Translations under genes and position numbers: made by a program
Notes under the pieces: generated by a model
What the model saw: the letters and a program-made list of their open reading frames with translations, nothing else
What the model was told of the DNA's origin: nothing
The model's database searches: none
Assembly (NCBI RefSeq): GCF_011050365.1
Contig: NZ_DRFV01000017.1
Span: 62,001 to 126,000, forward strand
From: Pseudohongiella sp.
Lineage (GTDB): Bacteria; Pseudomonadota; Gammaproteobacteria; Pseudomonadales; Pseudohongiellaceae
Direction: 5' to 3'
Length of the DNA: 64,000 nt
In this document: positions 56,372-64,000 of the stretch, one piece after another
Layout of the letters: each line of letters begins with the position of its first letter
Position numbering within the stretch: position 1 is the stretch's first letter

Positions 56372-57781
56372 TCACACGGGCTGGCGGTCCCGGTACTCTG
56401 TCACTTGCTTGCCGATATACCATAACATCAACAGCCCCGGAATAACCATGGCACCGGTCAGCACAAAGAACAAGGCCCAGTTGCCGCCCAGGGAATCAAC
56501 CAGGAACCCACTGCTGGCAGCCAACGTGGTACGACCGAAATTGGAGACCGACGACATCAACGCATATTGAGTGCCGGTGTAAGTGCGACTGGTGAAATAG
56601 GAGATAAAGGAAATAAAAGCGACCGTGGCAAAAGCCGCAGTAAAATTGTCAATCACCAGCGTCACCAGCAGCAGCGGCACACTGGGTCCGACAACGGCTA
56701 TAATGGCAAACATGCAGTTGGCCGCGCCCATGGCGACACCACCGACAAACAGCCCCTTGAGAACGCCGAAGCGGGTATTGATAAGTGCGCCGGCGAGACA
56801 GAAAAACGCGGTCATCAGACCACCGAAGAACTTGGTATAAAACGCTATTTCATCCCGGCTGAAACCAATTTCGACGTAAAACACCAGAGACATGCGGCCC
56901 AGCATGGCATCACCCAGCCGGAACAGGATCAGCAAGGCAAAAATGGACACCGCCAGCTTCCAGCCACAGCGCTGGAAGAATTCCCGAAACGGTCCGATCA
57001 GCAAGGTACTGAACCACAATTTGACTTTGGGCCAGGTTCGCTGACTGGCTGCATCGCCAACACCGGCTGCGTGCAACGTTTGCGGATCATCCGCCGCCAG
57101 CACGCCATCGGCCAGGGCCTCTGTCTGTTCTTCAGCAGGCTCCTTGACCAGCATCACACAGATCATCAGAACGACATACAGCAAGGCCAGCACGCGGTAC
57201 ACATCAGGCCATGCCAAACCGATGGTTTCACCGCCCAGCCCAAGCGCCAGCGCACCGCCGATAAAGCCATAACCTGCCCACCAGCCCGTGGTAGTGACTG
57301 CGGCAGCGAATGGCATTTTGTCGTCCATCTCCTGCCGGGAGAAAATACTGATGCGGTAGGCATCCACCGCGATATCCTGCGTTGCAGAGAATACCGCCAC
57401 GCTGAGCGCACACAAACTGACCAGCATCAGGTTCAGCCGGGGATCACCAAGGCTGAGCAATAAAATGGATAATACGATGAAGGACTGAGTCAGCAGTATC
57501 CAGGAGCGGCGCTGGCCAAAAACCCGGTACAGCACGGGTAGTCGGATCTTGTCGACGAATGGCGCCCACATCCAGTTGATGGCATACACAGTTGCAACAG
57601 CACCGATATAACCAATCGCGGATCTGGACAAACCTGACGACTGCATCCACAGGGTCAGTACTGAACCGTGTAACACCCAGGGGAAACCACTGGAAAACCC
57701 GAGCAGGAAAATAGCGACGAAGCGCCGGTCCTGCAGCGTCAGCAGGGATTCGCGAAAAGTTTTGACGTGATCCGGGAGCAA
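56372..57781 (-). CDS. ampG: AmpG-like muropeptide MFS permease
   Basis: 469 aa, about 12-14 membrane segments; FLLGFSSGFPWVLHGSVLTLWM and VYAINWMWAPFVDKIRLP match AmpG. Imports GlcNAc-anhydroMurNAc peptides for cell-wall recycling. The only start available is a TTG at 57781 with a weak GGGA seven bases before; it follows the yajQ TGA by three bases, in the same frame. Confidence 0.82.
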   Translation of the reverse strand: MLPDHVKTFRESLLTLQDRRFVAIFLLGFSSGFPWVLHGSVLTLWMQSSGLSRSAIGYIGAVATVYAINWMWAPFVDKIRLPVLYRVFGQRRSWILLTQSFIVLSILLLSLGDPRLNLMLVSLCALSVAVFSATQDIAVDAYRISIFSRQEMDDKMPFAAAVTTTGWWAGYGFIGGALALGLGGETIGLAWPDVYRVLALLYVVLMICVMLVKEPAEEQTEALADGVLAADDPQTLHAAGVGDAASQRTWPKVKLWFSTLLIGPFREFFQRCGWKLAVSIFALLILFRLGDAMLGRMSLVFYVEIGFSRDEIAFYTKFFGGLMTAFFCLAGALINTRFGVLKGLFVGGVAMGAANCMFAIIAVVGPSVPLLLVTLVIDNFTAAFATVAFISFISYFTSRTYTGTQYALMSSVSNFGRTTLAASSGFLVDSLGGNWALFFVLTGAMVIPGLLMLWYIGKQVTEYRDRQPV

Positions 57782-57784
57782 AAA

Positions 57785-58267
57785 TCAGTCCCGAAAGTTA
57801 TCAAATTGCAGGGGGATGTCGAGCTTGGCTTCACGCAGCATGGCAATCACTTCCTGCAGGTCGTCGCGTTTCTTGCCGGTGACCCGCAGCTTCTCACCCT
57901 GAATGGCAGTTTGTACTTTCATTTTTTTGTCTTTGATCATCTTGACGATCTTGCGCGCCATGTCGGCTTCAATGCCCTGCTTGATGACCACTTTCATGGT
58001 CGCCTTTTTGCCGGTCTCAACGATATCGCCTTCTTCCATACTTTTGATATCAACATTGCGCTTGACCAGTTTGCCTTTAAGAATTTCCATCATCTGCTGA
58101 ATCTGGAAATCCGACTCTGCCATCACCGTGATATCGGCCTCGTTAAGCTCAAAGCTGGCATCGACGCCCTTGAAGTCGAACCGGGTGCCGACTTCGCGAC
58201 TGGCCTGATCAACGGCATTGCGTACTTCAGGCAATTCAACTTCGGATACAATATCAAACGATGGCAT
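57785..58267 (-). CDS. yajQ: YajQ-family cyclic-di-GMP/nucleotide-binding protein
   Basis: 160 aa from the ATG at 58267 (GAGG seven bases upstream; a TTG at 58273 is in frame). [20 protein letters not shown] start, [15 protein letters not shown] and the C-terminal end PLQFDNFRD are typical. Members bind nucleic acid or cyclic-di-GMP. Its TGA is followed in frame by ampG. Confidence 0.92.
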   Translation of the reverse strand: MPSFDIVSEVELPEVRNAVDQASREVGTRFDFKGVDASFELNEADITVMAESDFQIQQMMEILKGKLVKRNVDIKSMEEGDIVETGKKATMKVVIKQGIEADMARKIVKMIKDKKMKVQTAIQGEKLRVTGKKRDDLQEVIAMLREAKLDIPLQFDNFRD

Positions 58268-58340
58268 GGCCAAACCTCATCACTGGAATCATCTTCACGC
58301 GGCGCAGACAGCGCCTGCTATTGGCGCCTATACTACCACC

Positions 58341-59363
58341 ATGACCTTAACGGATAAACCAATACCACAGCCCCTGCACTGGCATGTACTGGGCGCCGGC
58401 GCCATGGGTTGCCTGTGGGCGTGCGCCATGGCGATGCAAGCGCGGGACGGAGCGTCCGGCCGCGCGCAGGTGAGTCTGCTGTTACGACACCAGGCGGCAC
58501 TGCTGAGCTACCCGGGCCATATAAAATCCAGCGCCATGGCACAGCCTGTGGTCATGCCGGCGCACACAACCGGGGGTAATGTGGTTGATCTGCCTGGACA
58601 GATCGACAACCTCTTCGTCGCCACCAAAGCGCAGGATACGCTGCCCGCCCTAACAGGCGTGGCGAAATACCTGACCACCGACTGCCGCATTGTGCTGTTG
58701 CAGAACGGCCTGAAGGTACAGCGGGAAGTCAGCCAGCAGTTCGGCGCCGAACGTGTTTTCTGTCTCTCGACCAGTCATGGCGCCTGGCTGCGCGCGCCGT
58801 TTGATGTGGTCCATGCGGGTAATGGCGAGACCTGGCTGGGGCAGCTCACCCCGGCCAGCGACGACTCGGCAGCCCGGCAGCAGGCGCTGCTCGCCGTGTT
58901 GCCCGCACAACAGTTGAATATCCGCATTGACGATGACATCGCCGCCCGGCTGTGGCGAAAACTGGCCATCAATTGTGCCATCAATGCGCTGACTGTCATC
59001 CATGATTGTCGCAACGGCGAGCTATTGCGCATACCGGCAGCCAGACAAACCCTGACCCGACTGTGCCACGAAATCAGCGCGCTGCTGCAGGCGATTCCGG
59101 CGGCGCCGGCTATTGATGACCTGTTCACCCAGGTGCAACAGGTGCTGATGGTGACCACCGATAATATCTCGTCGACACTGCAGGACGTTCGTCGCGCACG
59201 CGACACCGAAATTGATCACCTCAATGGCTACCTGTGCGAACTGGCGGCGCAGCACGGCCTGGCCTGCCCGGTCAACAAGGCCGTTCTGCAACAAATGCGT
59301 GTGCTAGAATCACGGGCTAAACAGGCCGCGCAGCACACCATTAATCAGCGTCCGTTGACCTAA
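58341..59363 (+). CDS. Ketopantoate reductase-like protein (ApbA/PanE family)
   Basis: 340 aa from the ATG at 58341. NADP-binding GAGAMGCLWA near the start, FVATKAQDT and RIVLLQNGLKVQ, then the C-terminal KLAINCAINALTVIHDC with the conserved Lys, and LNGYLCELAAQHGLACPVN. Reduces ketopantoate or a related 2-oxoacid with NADPH. Start region overlaps divergent yajQ promoter. Confidence 0.85.
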   Translation: MTLTDKPIPQPLHWHVLGAGAMGCLWACAMAMQARDGASGRAQVSLLLRHQAALLSYPGHIKSSAMAQPVVMPAHTTGGNVVDLPGQIDNLFVATKAQDTLPALTGVAKYLTTDCRIVLLQNGLKVQREVSQQFGAERVFCLSTSHGAWLRAPFDVVHAGNGETWLGQLTPASDDSAARQQALLAVLPAQQLNIRIDDDIAARLWRKLAINCAINALTVIHDCRNGELLRIPAARQTLTRLCHEISALLQAIPAAPAIDDLFTQVQQVLMVTTDNISSTLQDVRRARDTEIDHLNGYLCELAAQHGLACPVNKAVLQQMRVLESRAKQAAQHTINQRPLT

Positions 59364-59389
59364 CCACCACACAGGAGTGCCATTCGGCC

Positions 59390-60370
59390 GTGAGCCCTTT
59401 CCGGCAATACACGTTGCTGTCAGCCCTGACAGGATTGCTAGTAATCAGCATCGTGATTGCGCTGAGCAGCGGCAGCGTGTCTGTTCCTGTCACCACCATC
59501 TGGCAGCAATTGATAAACCCGACACCGGGCATCGAGCAGCAGATCCTGTGGGAGCTCAGACTGCCACGCGCGCTGGCGGCTTTTGTCACTGGCGGCCTGC
59601 TGGCACTGTCGGGTGTCATCATGCAGGTGCTGCTGCGCAACCCGTTGGCTGATCCCTATATCCTGGGTATCTCCGGCGGCGCCGCGGTTGGCGCCCTGTC
59701 CGTTATTCTGCTGGGTGTAGCCAGCATCTGGATTACCCAGGCCGCCTTTGCCGGCGCCCTGTTATCGGTCTTTATCGTCTTCGGCCTGGCAGGCAGACAA
59801 CAATGGTCGGCGACGCGGCTGTTATTGACCGGCGTGGTTATCTCGGCGGGCTGGGGAGCAGTGATCAACGTCATGCTGACCACCAGTACCAGTAACAATG
59901 TGCAGAGCATGCTGTTCTGGTTAATGGGCGATCTCAGCCAAAGCCGCACCGACAGCTGGCATTTTGCGTTATTGCTCGGCGGACTGCTGTTAATACTGAG
60001 TCAGGCCCGGGCACTCAATGCGCTGGCGCGTGGCGAGCTGATGGCAGCCGCGCTGGGTGTTAACGTCCCGCGTCTGAAACTGATACTTTATTTCAGCGCG
60101 TCAATACTAACCGCCACCGCCGTGACCGTCGCCGGTTCGGTGGGTTTTGTTGGCCTGGTTATCCCGCACATGTTGCGACTGCTGGGCGCACGCGACCATC
60201 GCTGGCTGGTACCGTGTTCGGTGATTCTGGGCGGCAGCTTCCTGCTGCTGGCCGACAGCCTCGCGCGAACGATCGTCGCACCGCAGCAATTACCGGTTGG
60301 CGTACTGACAGCAATGATAGGTGTGCCCGCGTTTCTGTTCATCCTTCATCAAGGGGCGCGCTCATCATGA
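59390..60370 (+). CDS. FecCD/BtuC-type ABC permease
   Basis: 326 aa from a GTG at 59390. About ten membrane segments; LRLPRALAAFVTGGLLALSG, NPLADPYILGISGGAAVGA and GFVGLVIPHMLRL are the BtuC/FecD hallmarks. Imports a siderophore, heme or cobalamin. No binding protein or receptor gene is adjacent. The stop overlaps the ATPase start (ATGA). Confidence 0.9.
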   Translation: MSPFRQYTLLSALTGLLVISIVIALSSGSVSVPVTTIWQQLINPTPGIEQQILWELRLPRALAAFVTGGLLALSGVIMQVLLRNPLADPYILGISGGAAVGALSVILLGVASIWITQAAFAGALLSVFIVFGLAGRQQWSATRLLLTGVVISAGWGAVINVMLTTSTSNNVQSMLFWLMGDLSQSRTDSWHFALLLGGLLLILSQARALNALARGELMAAALGVNVPRLKLILYFSASILTATAVTVAGSVGFVGLVIPHMLRLLGARDHRWLVPCSVILGGSFLLLADSLARTIVAPQQLPVGVLTAMIGVPAFLFILHQGARSS

Positions 60371-61143
60371 CTTCGCCCATCGTAGAGACCCGGCAACTGC
60401 GTTTACAGGTTGGCGACCGTGTTCTGTGTGATCAGCTCAACCTGACTGCAGCGCCCGGTCAACGGCTGGCGGTACTCGGCCAGAACGGCAGTGGCAAAAC
60501 AACCCTACTGCACTCGTTGTTGAAACTGTGTCCTGTTGACGAAGACCGGATCCACATCAATGGCCTGCCGCTGACACAGTGGTCGCGGGCAGAGTTGGCG
60601 ACCAGAGTGGGTATTCTGTTCCAGGACAACCATGACGACATGCCTGCCTCCGTACACGAAACCGTGATGCTGGGCCGGTTGCCACATCTTCGTGCCTGGC
60701 GCTGGGAAAGTGCAGACGATTTCAGGCTTGCCAGTCACGCGCTGACCATTGTCGGGCTGGAACACATGGCACAACGTGATGTCAGCAGCCTGTCCGGCGG
60801 CGAGCGTCAGCGTCTTGCCATTGCCAGTCTGCTGACGCAAAATCCGTCTCTGTATCTGCTTGATGAGCCCAGCAATCATCTGGACATATCATTCCAGATA
60901 AAAACCCTGAAACTTCTGACAGAGACTGTGCAGCAGGATGGCAGCGCGCTGATCATGGCAACGCACGATATCAATCTGGCTTCCCGCTTCTGCGATCAGA
61001 TACTGTTGTTGTTCGGCGACGGAACTTACACAACAGGAAGCAACACAGACGTGCTGACGGACGACGCCCTGAGTCGCGCCTACGGCTGTGAGATTCGTCA
61101 TGTTGCTACCGAATCCGGCACCTTCTACTTCCCTGCCAGCTGA
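60367..61143 (+). CDS. FecE/BtuD-type ABC ATPase
   Basis: 258 aa. Walker A GQNGSGKTTLLHSL, signature SLSGGERQRLAIASLL, Walker B YLLDEPSNHLD, switch His in MATHDINLASRF. Powers the permease encoded upstream. Iron-type by family and by the Fur-like site downstream; substrate unproven. Confidence 0.9.
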   Translation: MTSPIVETRQLRLQVGDRVLCDQLNLTAAPGQRLAVLGQNGSGKTTLLHSLLKLCPVDEDRIHINGLPLTQWSRAELATRVGILFQDNHDDMPASVHETVMLGRLPHLRAWRWESADDFRLASHALTIVGLEHMAQRDVSSLSGGERQRLAIASLLTQNPSLYLLDEPSNHLDISFQIKTLKLLTETVQQDGSALIMATHDINLASRFCDQILLLFGDGTYTTGSNTDVLTDDALSRAYGCEIRHVATESGTFYFPAS

Positions 61144-61235
61144 CCCTGCCCGCCCTTCTCTGGTGAATTCATGCCCGGTTTCTACAATTGATAAAAGCGT
61201 CCCGGTAGTTTACTCTGCGTCTCGACGCAATTGAT

Positions 61236-61254
61236 GAAAATGATTTTCATTTCA
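61236..61254 (+). promoter_or_regulatory. Fur-box-like site upstream of the exported aldolase
   Basis: The 19 bases match GATAATGATAATCATTATC at 13 positions by my count, with AATGATTTTCATT at the core. It lies in the AT-rich leader 46 bases before the aldolase ATG. Suggests iron control. Confidence 0.55.
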
Positions 61255-61299
61255 ATTTATTACAAACCTTTACAGTTGTAACACAAAGGAAACACAAAC

Positions 61300-62244
61300 A
61301 TGAAAAAGACATGTCTATCCGCATTGTTTTCGGTGCTGACCGTTGTTGGTCTGGCTGCTGCCCCTGCGATGGCGCAAGATGACGTGCGACTGAACCGAAG
61401 CATTCAGACTCTGGAGAATGGCGATCCGGTATTTGGCCTGTTCACCGGCAATTTTTCGCTGGCAAATGCGCGCGGCCTGGCACGCTCCGGTCTGGATTAT
61501 ATCCTTATCGACATGGAGCATACCGCGCACGACATGGAAAAACTGCAGGAGTTCCTGCTGGGCCTGACGGACAAAGCCGCCGTCGCGCGTCAGGGCCATG
61601 CCCAGATGCGCACCACCCCTATTGTGCGCATCCCGGCCAACGGTCGCAACGATCCGGAGTGGCTGGTCAAGCAGGTTCTTGATATTGGCGCTTTCGGCAT
61701 CATGTTCCCGTATGTGGAAACTGCAGAGGAAGCCGAGCGTGCAGTCCGTGCCATGCGTTACCCGCAGCCACGCGGTTCCGAGATTGCCGAGCCACAGGGG
61801 CTGCGTGGAGCGTCACCGGGCGTGTCTGCCTGGTACTGGGGCGTCTCTGACTACGTACAACGTGCCGACACCTGGCCGCTGAACCCGCGCGGCGAGCTTA
61901 TCTCCTTCATTCAGATTGAGTCAGCCAAAGGCGTTGAGAATGCAGAGGAAATCATCCAGGTGCCGGGCGTGAGCGCAATCTTTGTTGGCCCTGCCGACCT
62001 GGGCATGTCTATGGGTCTGCCCAGCAGCCACCCTGAAGTACAGGCAGCCATTGATAGCGTGTTGGCGTTGTGTCTGCAATACGATGTACCTTGCGGCATT
62101 ACTACGAACGCCCGCGACGTGGCAGCACGTCTGGAACAGGGTTTCCTGATGCCAACAGTCGGCTATTGGGGTGATGCCGGCATCGCTGGCGGCACCGCCG
62201 AGACGCTGGGTATCGCGCGCGAAGCATCAGGTCGTACTGATTAA
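61300..62244 (+). CDS. Exported HpcH/HpaI-type aldolase
   Basis: 314 aa. Signal peptide MKKTCLSALFSV...APAMAQ (~25 residues), then a class II pyruvate-type aldolase: GLFTGNFSLANARGLARSG, YILIDMEHT, PIVRIPANGR, GAFGIMFPYVET, FIQIESAKGVEN with a metal Glu, and FVGPADLGMSMG with a metal Asp. Cytosolic relatives cleave hydroxy-oxo acids to pyruvate plus aldehyde. Export to the periplasm is unusual. AAAGGA precedes the ATG; behind a Fur-like box; strong terminator after. Confidence 0.85.
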   Translation: MKKTCLSALFSVLTVVGLAAAPAMAQDDVRLNRSIQTLENGDPVFGLFTGNFSLANARGLARSGLDYILIDMEHTAHDMEKLQEFLLGLTDKAAVARQGHAQMRTTPIVRIPANGRNDPEWLVKQVLDIGAFGIMFPYVETAEEAERAVRAMRYPQPRGSEIAEPQGLRGASPGVSAWYWGVSDYVQRADTWPLNPRGELISFIQIESAKGVENAEEIIQVPGVSAIFVGPADLGMSMGLPSSHPEVQAAIDSVLALCLQYDVPCGITTNARDVAARLEQGFLMPTVGYWGDAGIAGGTAETLGIAREASGRTD

Positions 62245-62295
62245 GGACTGATACCCGGGGTTGCGCTGATTGAAATGTCGGCGCAAAACCCGGAC

Positions 62296-62342
62296 AAAAA
62301 AAAGGCCGGGCTGCATCACATGCAGCCCGGCCTTTCTTTTTT
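62296..62342. terminator. Bidirectional terminator between aldolase and aceF
   Basis: Perfect 13-bp stem GGCCGGGCTGCAT / ATGCAGCCCGGCC with CAC loop, A-run before and T-run after. Confidence 0.92.
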
Positions 62343-62351
62343 GCGGGAACG

Positions 62352-64000
62352 TTACATCATCAACAACCGGATATCCGAAAGTATCTCCGCCAACCTTGTC
62401 GCGAACAGGCCGGCATCGACGCCATTAACGGCACGGTGATCGTAGCACAGCACAAACGGCAGCATCTGGCGTGGCACAAACTCATTGTTGATATACACCG
62501 GTTTGACCTGGGTTTTGGATATTCCCAGGATGCCGACTTCGGGCGCGTTCACAATCGGCGTGAACGATGTACCACCAATGGCACCGAGACTGGAAATGGT
62601 AAAGCAGGCGCCCTGCATGTCTTCCTTGCTTAGCCGGCGATTCTTGGCCTTGTCAGTCATCTCGGTCAGTTCAGCGGCAAGCTGCCAGATGCTCTTCTGA
62701 TCCACATTGCGGATAACCGGCACCACCAGACCCGCCTCGGTAGCCACCGCGACGCCGATATGAATGTATTTTTTCTGAATCAGTACTTCACCAGAGGAAT
62801 GCAGGGAAACATTGAACTGCTTGTATTCATCCAGCACTTTGGCACAGGCTTTCAGCATGAACGGCAGTGGCGTCAGCTTGACACCACGTTTCTCTGATTC
62901 CTTGCGCTGAGCATTGCGGAACTCTTCCAGCCCGGTCACATCAGCCTCATTGAACTGCGCTACCGCCGGCACATTGAGCCAGTTACGATGCATGTTCGCG
63001 GCTGTGACTTTGTGCAGCTTGCTCATCGGCCGCTCTTCGATCTCACCGAACTGGCTGAAGTCGACGTCGGGAATAGCCGGAATACCGGCGCCACCTGCAG
63101 CACCTGCGGTCGCCGGACCCTGCAAACGCGATTTAACGAATTTCTGCACGTCCTCTTTCTGTACCCGGCCCTTGCTGCCGGAACCGTCCACCAGAGTCAG
63201 GTCCACGCCCAGTTCGCGCGCGAGCTTGCGCACAGCCGGGCCCGCATAGACCTTGCTGTCGCTTCGTGTTGCGGCAGTTTCGGCAAACTCGGCCTGCTTT
63301 TTGGCCAAGCGCTTGTCGTCGAGCTTGGCGGACGCTGATGGGTCTGTCTCTGGCGCTGATTCTGTGCTGCCGGCAGCCTCGAATTTCTCGCTGGTGCCGG
63401 TCGACTTTTTGTTATCGCTGGTCTTGGCGGAACTGCCTGACGACACTACCTCCATTTCCAGCACCGGTGAGTCCTTGGAAACCTTGTCACCTACCTTGAG
63501 TTTCAGGGACTTCACGATGCCGGAGGCCGGTGACGGCACATCCATGGCAGCCTTGTCAGACTCAAGTGTGATCAGGGTGTCTTCCGCCTTGACCTCATCG
63601 CCTTCCTTGACGTGGATCTCGATGACTTCAACATCACTGTCACCACCAATATCAGGCACACGAATCAGTTCAACGGATTTGCTGGCAGGCTTGTCTTCCT
63701 CCGGCTCCGACTCCGGCTCCTGTTCCTGCTTTTGCGCTTTGGCGTCAGCTGCAGGCTTTTCCGCCTGTTTCTTATCAGCGTCCTTATCGGCTCCTTTGTC
63801 TGAAGCGCTCTCGGCCTTGGCGTCGCCTTCGACCTCCATACTGAAGATCTCATCGTCCTTGTTCACTTCATCGCCGACTTTGACGATGATCTTTTTGATC
63901 ACGCCGCTGCGCGGTGACGGGATTTCCATCGCCGCCTTGTCGCTTTCCAATACCAGCAGGGAGTCATTCTCCTGCACGCTATCGCCTACCTTGACCAGGA
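62352..64000 (-). CDS. aceF: Pyruvate dehydrogenase E2, dihydrolipoamide acetyltransferase (5' end cut)
   Basis: 549 codons visible; the frame stays open at the right edge. From the N-terminus: end of a lipoyl domain (LESDKAAMEIPSP), Lys/Asp/Glu/Ala linker, a second lipoyl domain (IRVPDIGGDSDVEV ... LITLESDKAAMDVPSP), another linker, peripheral subunit-binding domain (YAGPAVRKLARELGVDL), and the catalytic domain ending with CYDHRAVNGVDAG (catalytic His). Lipoyl Lys sits in each ESDKA. Transfers acetyl from lipoate to CoA in the pyruvate dehydrogenase complex; aceE is expected just upstream. Confidence 0.95.
   Translation of the reverse strand, partial: LVKVGDSVQENDSLLVLESDKAAMEIPSPRSGVIKKIIVKVGDEVNKDDEIFSMEVEGDAKAESASDKGADKDADKKQAEKPAADAKAQKQEQEPESEPEEDKPASKSVELIRVPDIGGDSDVEVIEIHVKEGDEVKAEDTLITLESDKAAMDVPSPASGIVKSLKLKVGDKVSKDSPVLEMEVVSSGSSAKTSDNKKSTGTSEKFEAAGSTESAPETDPSASAKLDDKRLAKKQAEFAETAATRSDSKVYAGPAVRKLARELGVDLTLVDGSGSKGRVQKEDVQKFVKSRLQGPATAGAAGGAGIPAIPDVDFSQFGEIEERPMSKLHKVTAANMHRNWLNVPAVAQFNEADVTGLEEFRNAQRKESEKRGVKLTPLPFMLKACAKVLDEYKQFNVSLHSSGEVLIQKKYIHIGVAVATEAGLVVPVIRNVDQKSIWQLAAELTEMTDKAKNRRLSKEDMQGACFTISSLGAIGGTSFTPIVNAPEVGILGISKTQVKPVYINNEFVPRQMLPFVLCYDHRAVNGVDAGLFATRLAEILSDIRLLMM

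Noticed and set aside
59364-59389. Cobalamin riboswitch before the FecCD-type permease
   Set aside because: Only 26 bases separate the two genes, too short for the element, and no B12-box sequence is visible.

Overview
The window looks like ordinary, gene-dense chromosome of a free-living, probably marine, aerobic gammaproteobacterium. The evidence is a FabY-type ketoacyl synthase, fxsA-groESL, purEK, a tRNA-Leu(UAG) that closely resembles the enterobacterial one, a CrbS/CrbR (MxtR/ErdR)-like sensor pair, large TonB-dependent receptors and a class I fumarase. I place it loosely near the Pseudomonadales/Cellvibrionales group; this is inference from gene content only. I see no insertion sequence, prophage, integron, CRISPR array or rRNA operon.

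Layout, left to right. 1-2650: DUF1244 gene (cut by the window edge), HPF-like ribosome hibernation factor, MltB-type lytic transglycosylase and a VanY-like DD-carboxypeptidase. 2791-8395: FabY, then on the minus strand an EF-hand protein, an ECF sigma factor, a membrane anti-sigma candidate and a CpxP/Spy-like protein (a likely envelope-stress or metal-sensing unit), and class I fumarase. 8509-20368: a hybrid sodium-symporter/histidine kinase and its LuxR-type response regulator, a TonB receptor, a GntP permease, an acyl-CoA synthetase, a MetX-like lipoprotein and an enoyl-CoA hydratase, a neighbourhood for uptake and activation of small organic acids. 20335-21856: a membrane DnaJ-like protein coupled to a VWA protein.

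22025-29600: a three-subunit molybdenum hydroxylase with a Tat signal on its iron-sulfur subunit (PaoABC-like, probably periplasmic), followed across a shared terminator by an overlapping modE-modA-modB-modC operon with two ModE-like dyads in its promoter: enzyme and metal supply side by side. 29671-34266: three overlapping genes, two GTPases with membrane segments and a CoA-hydrolase/transferase. 34487-43399: TPR protein, tRNA-Leu with promoter, coiled-coil membrane protein, SodB, an outer-membrane barrel, a CASTOR/POLLUX-type channel, a second TonB receptor with a regularly spaced operator-like array, and a gene-poor 0.7 kb stretch with one doubtful small ORF.

43400-64000: fused SecDF, a MotA/MotB-like pair without other flagellar genes, an HSL-type esterase, purEK, an OmpA-family protein, a porin-like protein, groESL with a sigma-32-type promoter, fxsA, AmpG and YajQ (same frame, separated by one stop), a ketopantoate-reductase-like protein, a FecCD-type permease and ATPase without a binding protein, an exported HpcH/HpaI aldolase behind a Fur-box-like site, and the pyruvate dehydrogenase E2 gene running off the right edge.

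Nothing here is an obvious new defence or mobile system. The most original points are the exported versions of normally cytoplasmic enzymes (MetX-like, HpaI-like), the coupled GTPase pair with a CoA-transferase, the VWA/DnaJ pair, the fused SecDF, and several regulatory DNA patterns.
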